Part shown: one piece after another, positions 35,073 through 42,732 of the stretch
Layout: each line of letters opens with the position of its first letter
How positions within the stretch are numbered: the first letter of the stretch is position 1
From: an uncultured Bacteroidales bacterium
Lineage (GTDB): Bacteria; Bacteroidota; Bacteroidia; Bacteroidales; Bacteroidaceae
Assembly (NCBI GenBank): GCA_902798685.1
Contig: CADBXO010000001.1
Coordinates: 62,001 to 126,000 of the forward strand
DNA length: 64,000 nt
Reading direction: 5' to 3'
Made by a program: the position numbers and the translations under genes
The notes under the pieces: generated by a model
What the model was told of the DNA's origin: nothing
Databases searched by the model: none
The model's input: the letters and a program-made list of their open reading frames with translations, nothing else

Positions 35073-37112
35073 TTACATTCTGAGCATCTTTAAGAAGTCA
35101 CGTTCCGTTCGGAGCGTGGCTTCTTCTTTTCCCTTTACTGTCTGGGTCTCGGGGAACAGAAGCATGGTTGAGAAATCGGTCTCGGGCATGTGGATACGCT
35201 CGTAGAGGTGACGGAATGAACGTCCGGCGTGGCTCTCGCTCTCACGGGGACCTACTATCATGAGCAGGTGGTCTGTCTTAAGACCGCTGATTACCCAGTG
35301 CATATCGGCCGTCTCACTGACCTCATTGTATGATACTCGTCCGCTTGAGAAACTGAGTCCGGTACCGCGTACGGCTGATATAGGCTGATCCTTGCCGTAG
35401 AACTCGGTGGCGCATCCTATTGCCATGGTGATGCGGTAGATGCTCTCCATACACTTTTCAAATGCGTCATCCTGGATAACAGGTCCGGGAACCAGCACCA
35501 CGATACGCCTGATGGTGTTGATGGGTGTTACAAAACGCTGCAGAACTATCTGGCCATGGAATCCGTCATTAAGCGGACTGATGATGTTGTCCAGGTAGGG
35601 CAGGTTGATGCTGTGACGCAGCGGCAGTCCCATGAGCATACGGTCTGCAGCGAACTCATTGGATGCGTGAAGTATGCTGTCTATGATGTTGTTGCCAAGA
35701 CGGTTGTGCGCAATGAAGGGGACATCGGCCGATGCCGCTATCCTGGATGCCTCCTCAAGTCGGCCCTTGCCGTCCTGCAAGTATTTGGGCGCATGCTCAC
35801 CGTTTATGGTTACATAGAGGCCTACAAGTTCCTGGCTGTTCTTGTCATACAGCGTAATGGCTGTATCCATCAGGGCCTGCAGGGTGTTGGAACCTGTAAG
35901 CATGACCATCAGACGTGACTCCGATTGTGACTCCGACTGTTCGTTCTGGTGCAGTGCATCGGCCGCATTCTCAGTTATGATATTGCTCAAGATGCATGAG
36001 GACAGCACAATAAGCACGGTGGCGCTGAGAGTGGTGTTGTCCATCAGGCCTCCGTCATAAGCACCCATTGCTATGGCCAGGGCACCGGCGGCATGTGATG
36101 CGCTCAGTCCGAATATCACACGGCGGTCATCGGCCGTAAAACCGTTCGCGTTCTGGGTGATGAGGGCGGCAAACCACTTGCCGAATGTTCCTATGAAAAA
36201 CAGAACCGCAAACGCAGTCAGGAACAGCCAGTTGCCGGTCATTCCGGTCAGGTCAATCATCAGTCCGGTGTTGAGCAGGAACATGGGGACGAACAGGGTG
36301 TTGCCCACAAAATCCAGGCGGTTCATCAGAGGTGATGACTTGGGTATGTAACGGTTCAGAACGATTCCTGCCAGGAATGCGCCAACGATCGAATCCAGTC
36401 CTATGAGCTGTGAAAGGCCGCAGCTGAGTGCCAGCAGTATCATCACGAACAGGAAGTGCGAGAAACTGTTGGTGACGCGATGGAAGAAATCGCGCGCCAT
36501 GCGGGGGTAGATCAGTATGACGGCTATGATATAGACTGTGATCTTGAGTATGAACCAGAGCGGATTGAAATCGGCGTCACCGGCGGTTGACATCATTACC
36601 GCATATATGACCAGAGCCAGCAGTATTGCAACCAATGCGCCTGCGACAGATATGGTTACGCTCTTGCGGCGGGCCAGTCCGTATCGGCTTATGATAGGAT
36701 ATGAAATCAGGGTATGTGATCCCATCAGACATGCCAGTATGGCCGATGTACGTGAAGGGAGTTTCAACAGCCATGAACATGCCAGATAACAGAGAACCCA
36801 TGGAACGGCAAAGGTCAGAATACCGAAAATGACACCCCAGACCTTGTTGCGTTTCATCTCCTCCAGGTCAATTCCCAGGCCGGCAAAGAACATGATGAAC
36901 AACAGTCCCATGCGGCTGAAAAACTGGATCTCAGGTGTGATGTTGAGTATGTTCAACAGTCCCGGTCCGATGAGCACGCCCGTAATGATAAGACCTGCTA
37001 TCTGTGGGAATCTGAGCCGTTTACAGAGTATAGGCACAAACAAAACCAGCGTCAGGACCACAAAACAGATCCAGATGCTGTCAGTCATGGGAAACAGTTG
37101 TTGATAACTCAT
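35073..37112 (-). CDS. CPA2-type cation:proton antiporter with Usp-like C-terminal part
   Basis: A 679-residue protein. Residues about 10-385 form a Na+/H+ exchanger domain of twelve or more helices (GLIITGVLIGPGLLNIL; FFAGLGIDLEEM; LDSIVGAFLAGIVLNRY; SASHAAGALAIAMGAY). The remaining 280 residues are soluble and look like one or two universal-stress-protein domains (RRIVVLVPGPVIQDDAFEK; MIVGPRESESHAGRSF). It exchanges Na+ or K+ for protons across the inner membrane; the cytoplasmic part probably regulates it. It converges with the esterase gene (5 bp between stops) and diverges from the helicase. Confidence 0.9.
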   Translation of the reverse strand: MSYQQLFPMTDSIWICFVVLTLVLFVPILCKRLRFPQIAGLIITGVLIGPGLLNILNITPEIQFFSRMGLLFIMFFAGLGIDLEEMKRNKVWGVIFGILTFAVPWVLCYLACSWLLKLPSRTSAILACLMGSHTLISYPIISRYGLARRKSVTISVAGALVAILLALVIYAVMMSTAGDADFNPLWFILKITVYIIAVILIYPRMARDFFHRVTNSFSHFLFVMILLALSCGLSQLIGLDSIVGAFLAGIVLNRYIPKSSPLMNRLDFVGNTLFVPMFLLNTGLMIDLTGMTGNWLFLTAFAVLFFIGTFGKWFAALITQNANGFTADDRRVIFGLSASHAAGALAIAMGAYDGGLMDNTTLSATVLIVLSSCILSNIITENAADALHQNEQSESQSESRLMVMLTGSNTLQALMDTAITLYDKNSQELVGLYVTINGEHAPKYLQDGKGRLEEASRIAASADVPFIAHNRLGNNIIDSILHASNEFAADRMLMGLPLRHSINLPYLDNIISPLNDGFHGQIVLQRFVTPINTIRRIVVLVPGPVIQDDAFEKCMESIYRITMAIGCATEFYGKDQPISAVRGTGLSFSSGRVSYNEVSETADMHWVISGLKTDHLLMIVGPRESESHAGRSFRHLYERIHMPETDFSTMLLFPETQTVKGKEEATLRTERDFLKMLRM

Positions 37113-37184
37113 TTTTGGTTATTACGCTACGAAGATAATTATAATTCCCTGATTTTGTAATTTCGCGTTATAAAAGAATTACCT

Positions 37185-39518
37185 ATGATAGATTACCATA
37201 AGGAACTGAATCCGAGCCAGTGTGACGCCGTACTTTATACCGAGGGCGACTCAATGGTCATAGCCGGTGCCGGTTCCGGAAAAACACGAGTTCTCACGTA
37301 CAAGATAGCCCATCTGCTTGAGGAGGGCGTTGATCCGTGGGCCATACTTGCCCTTACCTTTACCAACAAGGCGGCGGGTGAGATGAAGCAGCGAATAGCA
37401 GCGCGAGTGGGAGAGAACCGCGCCCGTTACCTCTGGATGGGTACGTTCCACAGTATATTCAGCAGGATACTTCGGTCTGAGGCTGCGCTTATCGGTTATT
37501 CATCCAACTTTACCATCTATGACCAGCAGGACAGCCAGAACCTGATCAAATCCATTGTCAAGGAGATGCAACTGGATGACAAGACCTATAAGGCCAGCGT
37601 GGTCCAGAACCGTATCAGCAATGCAAAGAACCGCCTGATAACGGCATCGGGCTACGTTCAGAATGCCGATATCTACAAGCATGACCAGTTCAAGCGCATT
37701 CCTATGGTGGGCAAGATATACGAGCGCTATGAGCAGCGCTGCCGCCAGAGTGACGCCATGGATTTTGATGACCTGCTGCTTAATACGTTCATTCTGTTCC
37801 GTGACAATCCGGATGTGTTGGAGCGCTACGGAACATCGTTCAAATACATTCTGGTTGATGAGTATCAGGATACCAACTACGCCCAGCACTGCATTGTATG
37901 GCAACTTACCCGTAACGGTGCCAAGGTATGCGTGGTCGGTGATGATGCCCAGAGCATCTATTCGTTCCGCGGAGCCAACCTGGACAACATGCTCAAGTTC
38001 TCCAAGCTCTATCCGGATTCAAAACTGTTCAAGTTGGAGCAGAACTACCGCTCCACACAGACAATTGTGGAGGCGGCAGGTACACTTATCAGCAAGAACC
38101 ACGCCCAGATTCCCAAGAAAGTCTTCTCAGAGAACGAGGAGGGTGACAAGATAAAGGTGTTGTGTGCCCATTCAGACCTTGAGGAGAGCGAGATGGTGGC
38201 AAACCGCATGCTTGATCTGCATACCTTCAAGGACACCCCATGGCGTGAAATGGCCATACTTTACCGTACCAACGCCCAGTCACGTTCGCTTGAAGAGGCC
38301 CTGCGCAAGCGCGGATTACCTTACAAAATATACGGCGGCCTGTCATTCTACCAGCGCAAGGAGATCAAGGACGTGATAGCCTATTTCCGCATGAGCGTCA
38401 ACCCCAATGACGAGGAGGCGTTCAAGCGCATCATCAACTATCCTGCACGCGGAATAGGTCAGACCACCGTAGGCAAGATACTCTCCGTAGCTATGGAGAG
38501 CGGAGTGAGCCTGTGGACCGTCATCTGCAATCCCGCTGATTACAATCTGGATGTGAATTCCGGCACCGCGGCCAAGTTATCGGCCTTTAAGACCATGCTG
38601 GAGAGTTTTATGGCCGATGCCTCCAGTGTTGACGCGCAGCAGCTCTCAGAGCGGATAGTCAATGAAACCGGCATCATGCGTGAACTCCAGGCCGATACCA
38701 CCGTCGAGGGCATCGGCCGTAAGGATAATGTAGAGGAACTGCTTGCCAATATCGCCCAGTTCTGCCAGGACCGCAAGGAGGAGGGCAATGAGCGTTGTTT
38801 CATGACCGATTATCTGAGCGAGGTGTCACTTATGACCGATCAGGATAACGAGACCGATGAGGACCTGGAGAAGGTCACTCTCATGACCGTACACGCCGCA
38901 AAGGGTCTGGAGTTTGACGCCGTATTCATCGTGGGACTTGAAGAGAACCTTTTCCCCAGCGACATGAGTGGTGACAGCGAGCGTGAGATAGAGGAGGAGC
39001 GCCGCCTCTTCTATGTAGCAATGACTCGCGCCAGAAAATACCTGACATTGCTTTTTGCTACCACGCGTTTCAAATACGGCAGTGTGGATTTCTGCACTCC
39101 CAGTAGGTTCCTAAAAGATATTGATCCTAAGTATCTTAGTGCACCTGGCGGGAATCTGGGGACAGTCCCCTTTGGTTCCGGGGAGAATTCTCATTTCAGT
39201 AGGCCTAAGTTGGAACCAAAAGGGACAGTCCCCGGCACACAATTCAGGCCAAAGACTGTATTTGAGGCCAAGCCGGACCGCAAACCATGGCAACAAGGCA
39301 AGTTCCAAAAGGTAACGGAGAATATGCTAAAGGATACCGCGCCCGCCCAGGCATCGGCCCTAAAGGTGGGTAGCGTGATTGAGCACGAGCGGTTTGGTAT
39401 TGGAAGCGTACTGGAAGTTGAGGGCTCCGGCGGTGATACCAAAGCGCGAATCAAGTTTCTCAATGTTGGCGAGAAAACCCTCCTCCTCAAATTCGCGCGC
39501 TACAAGCTCCTCAAGTGA
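37185..39518 (+). CDS. uvrD: UvrD/PcrA-type superfamily 1A DNA helicase
   Basis: A 777-residue 3'-5' helicase. Motif Q and Ia (LNPSQCDAV, ALTFTNKAAGEMKQRI), Walker A (GAGSGKTR, residues 28-35), motif II (LVDEYQDTN), III (VVGDDAQSIYSFRGA), IV (LEQNYRST), V (LMTVHAAKGLEFDAVFIVGLEE) and VI (EERRLFYVAMTRARK) are all present. Between residue about 655 and the C-terminal PcrA-type domain (GSVIEHERFGIGSVLEVEG) there is a linker in which 39158-39233 is a palindromic repeat pair, kept in frame. Acts in repair and in clearing replication obstacles. Choice between the names uvrD and pcrA is arbitrary here. Confidence 0.95.
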   Translation: MIDYHKELNPSQCDAVLYTEGDSMVIAGAGSGKTRVLTYKIAHLLEEGVDPWAILALTFTNKAAGEMKQRIAARVGENRARYLWMGTFHSIFSRILRSEAALIGYSSNFTIYDQQDSQNLIKSIVKEMQLDDKTYKASVVQNRISNAKNRLITASGYVQNADIYKHDQFKRIPMVGKIYERYEQRCRQSDAMDFDDLLLNTFILFRDNPDVLERYGTSFKYILVDEYQDTNYAQHCIVWQLTRNGAKVCVVGDDAQSIYSFRGANLDNMLKFSKLYPDSKLFKLEQNYRSTQTIVEAAGTLISKNHAQIPKKVFSENEEGDKIKVLCAHSDLEESEMVANRMLDLHTFKDTPWREMAILYRTNAQSRSLEEALRKRGLPYKIYGGLSFYQRKEIKDVIAYFRMSVNPNDEEAFKRIINYPARGIGQTTVGKILSVAMESGVSLWTVICNPADYNLDVNSGTAAKLSAFKTMLESFMADASSVDAQQLSERIVNETGIMRELQADTTVEGIGRKDNVEELLANIAQFCQDRKEEGNERCFMTDYLSEVSLMTDQDNETDEDLEKVTLMTVHAAKGLEFDAVFIVGLEENLFPSDMSGDSEREIEEERRLFYVAMTRARKYLTLLFATTRFKYGSVDFCTPSRFLKDIDPKYLSAPGGNLGTVPFGSGENSHFSRPKLEPKGTVPGTQFRPKTVFEAKPDRKPWQQGKFQKVTENMLKDTAPAQASALKVGSVIEHERFGIGSVLEVEGSGGDTKARIKFLNVGEKTLLLKFARYKLLK
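39158..39233. repeat. REP-like inverted repeat pair inside the helicase gene
   Basis: 39158-39179 is GGGGACAGTCCCC plus TTTGGTTCC; 39212-39233 is GGAACCAAA plus AGGGACAGTCCCC. The two are inverted copies over 22 nt with two differences. Each contains GGGACAGTCCC, itself a near-palindrome. They translate as part of a Gly/Pro-rich linker. Confidence 0.7.
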
Positions 39519-39568
39519 CCGTTCGGTCACTTTTGTGCTAATATGCAACGCTATTGCAACGCTTCAAA

Positions 39569-39600
39569 TTTGTATTGTTAAGGACCTGTCGATACTTTTG
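39569..39600 (+). promoter_or_regulatory. Promoter of the small secreted protein gene
   Basis: TTTG (39569-39572), 20-nt spacer, TACTTTTG (39593-39600): an ideal Bacteroidetes promoter, 22 bp before the ATG. Confidence 0.65.
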
Positions 39601-39622
39601 TCCAACAAATACAGCCGGTAAT

Positions 39623-40048
39623 ATGAAATTCAGGACCTTCAGAATCTGCATCCGCAAAGGATGGTACTATATTATATGCAGTGTATCGTTTCTGTTGCTG
39701 TCTGCGATCTCCAGTACGGCAAAAGCTTCAGTTGTCCCCGTCAGTTCCATACAAACAAATACAGGTGATACAATACCTGATAAGAAGTCTTATGCGGAAA
39801 CTGACACTATTAAACAATCAGATACCTTGTCGGTGCATGATTTGATGAAAGAAGACACAGTTACTAATGCCATGGTTGATAGATACGTTTTTCCAATAGA
39901 AGATTTTGTTTCATTGACTGATAGCGATGTGGAAGAATTTCCCTGCGCATATGGTCCTCCTTCAGTCATCTATAAATACAGACCCATAAAGAGATTCATC
40001 GAATGGATTAAATACAGAATAAGTATAAGGACTGTATCACAAGAGTGA
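39623..40048 (+). CDS. Small secreted protein of unknown function
   Basis: A 141-residue protein, unrecognised. It has a basic N-terminus and hydrophobic core (YYIICSVSFLLLSAISSTAKA) that read as a signal peptide, then a serine/threonine/aspartate-rich stretch and a C-terminal part with FPCAYGPPSVIYKYRPIKRF. The start at 39623 is fixed by the ideal promoter ending 22 bp before it; a longer frame from 39554 would start upstream of the transcript. No relation to flanking genes is visible. Confidence 0.65.
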   Translation: MKFRTFRICIRKGWYYIICSVSFLLLSAISSTAKASVVPVSSIQTNTGDTIPDKKSYAETDTIKQSDTLSVHDLMKEDTVTNAMVDRYVFPIEDFVSLTDSDVEEFPCAYGPPSVIYKYRPIKRFIEWIKYRISIRTVSQE

Positions 40049-40101
40049 CGTATTAATACTATCTAGCCGTTTATACAGCAAACAATAAATGAAATTGCGA
40101 T

Positions 40102-40821
40102 ATGAAAAGACTGTCTCCTTTGTTTTTAAGCGTGATATCCATATCACTACTGAATACTCCTAGTAAGGCCCAAACAGATCTCAATGGTCATGAATACGTT
40201 GATTTGGGGCTCAGCGTAAAATGGGCTACTTGTAATATCGGGGCCGAAAAGCCCTATGAGTCCGGAACCTACTATGCATGGGGAGAAACTGAAACCAAGA
40301 CTATTTATGGAGATGGGAATTATGCCCTCTTAGATTGTATAATAATGTTTGATGGGGATGATGATTCCTGGACCGATGTCTATTACGATAGATATGATCA
40401 AAAAGATGGTAAGGTTAATTTGGAACCGGATGATGATGTCGCCCATGTCAAATGGGGAGGTAGTTGGCGTATGCCGACCAAAGATGAATGTCAGGAATTG
40501 ATAGACAACTGCACTTGCACATGGGATACAATTAATGGTGTGTATGGATTCCTGGTTACAAGCAACAAGGCCGGATATGAGGGCCAATCCATATTTCTCC
40601 CGGCAACCGGTTATTATGTCTACCCGTTTTATTCAGATGACAATCCGATATTCCGAAAAGGCGAAGTAGTTCAGCTATATACATCAACTAAAGATAGCGA
40701 GGATGATGAACAGGCGTATGTGATTGCAGGTTCCCGTGATAATGAATATGATATAATCACCCCCTATATCGGCCTTGTAGGCCGACACACAGCACAATAT
40801 ATTCGCCCTATATGCCCATAA
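40102..40821 (+). CDS. Secreted protein of the EYVDLGLSVKWAT (TIGR02145-like) family
   Basis: A 239-residue protein with a signal peptide (LFLSVISISLLNTPSKAQ). The mature part begins NGHEYVDLGLSVKWATCNIG and continues YYAWGETETK, WGGSWRMPTKDECQELIDNC and GRHTAQYIRPI, the pattern of the Fibrobacter-succinogenes-major-paralogue-like domain, widespread as secreted proteins in gut Bacteroidales. Function is unknown; cell-surface or adhesin roles are only guessed at. A paralogue lies convergently right behind it. Confidence 0.78.
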   Translation: MKRLSPLFLSVISISLLNTPSKAQTDLNGHEYVDLGLSVKWATCNIGAEKPYESGTYYAWGETETKTIYGDGNYALLDCIIMFDGDDDSWTDVYYDRYDQKDGKVNLEPDDDVAHVKWGGSWRMPTKDECQELIDNCTCTWDTINGVYGFLVTSNKAGYEGQSIFLPATGYYVYPFYSDDNPIFRKGEVVQLYTSTKDSEDDEQAYVIAGSRDNEYDIITPYIGLVGRHTAQYIRPICP

Positions 40822-40862
40822 TCCATCTCACCCCACACAGATAGAACCGTCCCTTTTGTGTG

Positions 40863-41561
40863 TTACCACTTTGGGCTGACGGGACGGATTGGGAGACCGA
40901 CCGGACGCTCTGCTGCTCCGTATACGCTGATTCTGTCAGGAATGAAAGAGAGCGTGCAGGCATAGAATGCCTCTATAAGCGTACTGGACCAGTATGTTCC
41001 TTTTGCTTTGTTATCCTCAATTCCAAAGTTTACAAGTTCACTTGTTTCTGGAATGAATATGTAACGGCGTTTGTAGCCTTTCTTCTTACTCTTGACTTTG
41101 TAGCCGTGTACACCTTTCTTGGTTGTCCATGTCCAGGTGCAGTTGTTCTCATCGGCCAACTCTTCAATCTCTGCTATTGTAGGATACCGCCAGTTGCCAC
41201 CCCACTTTACATTTGCCACATCATCGGCCTTTAAAAGAGACGTTATATTATCAACGGTTCCGTGATTCTTTTTTGTATTGTACTTGGATAACTTTACATC
41301 ATACACAGTATCTCCCTCAGTACGGAAACGGTATGACGACCAGTTATAGACTTCCTTAGGTTCCAATTCACCCCAGGCATAATAATCTCCGGATTCTTGA
41401 GGTGCCGAGGCACCCACATTCATTGTCGCCCACTTGACACTCAGGCCCAGGTCAACGTACTCATGACCATTCTCATACCCTATACGGCGCAGACTGCCGC
41501 AGGAGGTGATAGCGCAAGCAAGGATAACTGCAAAAAGGATTCTTGATATTCTCATAATCAA
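40863..41561 (-). CDS. Lipoprotein paralogue of the EYVDLGLSVKWAT family
   Basis: A 232-residue protein with a lipoprotein signal (LACAITSCG). The mature part starts NGHEYVDLGLSVKWATMNVG, then YYAWGELEPKEVYN, VKWGGNWRYPTIAEIEELAD and GLPIRPVSP, so it is clearly a paralogue of the neighbouring gene on the other strand (41 bp between stops). The lipid anchor distinguishes it. An ATG two codons downstream (41555) is an alternative start. Confidence 0.8.
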   Translation of the reverse strand: MIMRISRILFAVILACAITSCGSLRRIGYENGHEYVDLGLSVKWATMNVGASAPQESGDYYAWGELEPKEVYNWSSYRFRTEGDTVYDVKLSKYNTKKNHGTVDNITSLLKADDVANVKWGGNWRYPTIAEIEELADENNCTWTWTTKKGVHGYKVKSKKKGYKRRYIFIPETSELVNFGIEDNKAKGTYWSSTLIEAFYACTLSFIPDRISVYGAAERPVGLPIRPVSPKW

Positions 41562-41574
41562 AGCATAAGTTCAG

Positions 41575-41582
41575 CAAATATA
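41575..41582 (-). promoter_or_regulatory. -7 element of the paralogue lipoprotein gene
   Basis: Read on the - strand: TATATTTG, matching TAnnTTTG, 13 bp before the ATG. No good -33 box. Confidence 0.4.
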
Positions 41583-41630
41583 TAGAAAAAATGACACAGG
41601 GAGATTGTTACCTTTGTGCCATTTTTCTAC

Positions 41631-42728
41631 TTACTTGAACTTGCACTTGTATTCCTTGTGGAATGTCTTTGAGGTGTAGGTGGCTACAATGCCTGCGCCG
41701 CCCTTTACATTGTGTATTATGGTTACAGGTTCTGAAAGGAATGACAGATCATCGGCATCCCTGTAATCATTTACTGATTTGTGATAATAGTAGTAGGTAT
41801 CGGAGAGAACGTACAGCTTGACGGTTACCTCATAAATGACCTCATCTTTAATCTTGTCTGCGACAGAGAAGGGGGCAGTCCCATATACGTATCCTTCCTC
41901 AGATGAGGTTAAGATGTATTCCAACGTATCGGGCGTTTCCATCATGATGTTGAAACTGAACTTGTTTCCGTCCTTTATGTAAAGGTCATCAAACATGAAT
42001 TCCTTCTTGCCCCATTCAAACTGGCTGTCAGACTCGGTATCTTCCAAGAGCGCGGTGGCCTCATCGGCCTGTCCCAACAGTATCTTGGTCTCAGCCGGGA
42101 TATTGAAATGCAGAGCCTGTTTAATGGTGTCATAATCACCTATCCAGTCGGTGTATTTGTAGTAGATGAGGGAGGGCTCGATGGACAGCATGTAGAAATC
42201 CCTTTCGTTGTCAATACCCTGAATCTCTATTTCGGTAACCCAAACGGAGTCAACTTCAGAGCCGTCAAAGATTGAATAGGGATCATCAAACAGTTCTGAC
42301 ATGGTCGGGGTGGGAACATACTCCTTGCGGTAGTCAGTGAACAGGCAGTTCTGTGCATTGGGGACGGTGTCGGTGGCACGTATTGTTCCGTACTCGGGAT
42401 GGGATGCGCGTATTGATAATATATCACCGTCCTTGATTATTCTGCCGTCTGAAAAACCATGAATACTGTCTACATAAGCAGCCGGGCGTGTTACGCCGTT
42501 AATGTCAACATCGATTGTGACATCATCTTTCAGGGTAGTACCGGTGTAATGTGAGTCCAGGAAGAATGCACTGTGACTAACTCTGAACACGGGTATATTG
42601 CCGGATTTGGTAATGCTGTTTACTACAAGCATACGCTCGCTGTCCGGACCTGTGTACTCAATGTCCTTGGTGCATGCTGCGCAGATTATGACTGCGGCTG
42701 CCAATATGATGGTGCCAAACTGTTTCAT
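41631..42728 (-). CDS. DUF4249 outer-membrane lipoprotein
   Basis: A 365-residue protein with a lipobox (IICAACTKD). The domain beginning MLVVNSITKSGNIPVFRVSHSA and containing DVTIDVDINGVTRPAAYVDS is typical of DUF4249 proteins, which are encoded next to TonB-dependent receptors and probably serve as their surface partner. The receptor gene ends 4 bp upstream, so both are co-transcribed. Ligand unknown. Confidence 0.88.
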   Translation of the reverse strand: MKQFGTIILAAAVIICAACTKDIEYTGPDSERMLVVNSITKSGNIPVFRVSHSAFFLDSHYTGTTLKDDVTIDVDINGVTRPAAYVDSIHGFSDGRIIKDGDILSIRASHPEYGTIRATDTVPNAQNCLFTDYRKEYVPTPTMSELFDDPYSIFDGSEVDSVWVTEIEIQGIDNERDFYMLSIEPSLIYYKYTDWIGDYDTIKQALHFNIPAETKILLGQADEATALLEDTESDSQFEWGKKEFMFDDLYIKDGNKFSFNIMMETPDTLEYILTSSEEGYVYGTAPFSVADKIKDEVIYEVTVKLYVLSDTYYYYHKSVNDYRDADDLSFLSEPVTIIHNVKGGAGIVATYTSKTFHKEYKCKFK

Positions 42729-42732
42729 AACT

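Noticed and set aside
40860..41234. 124-codon + strand frame opposite the lipoprotein paralogue
   Set aside because: It is the complement of a gene with clear family motifs and a lipobox; the + strand frame has no recognisable domain.
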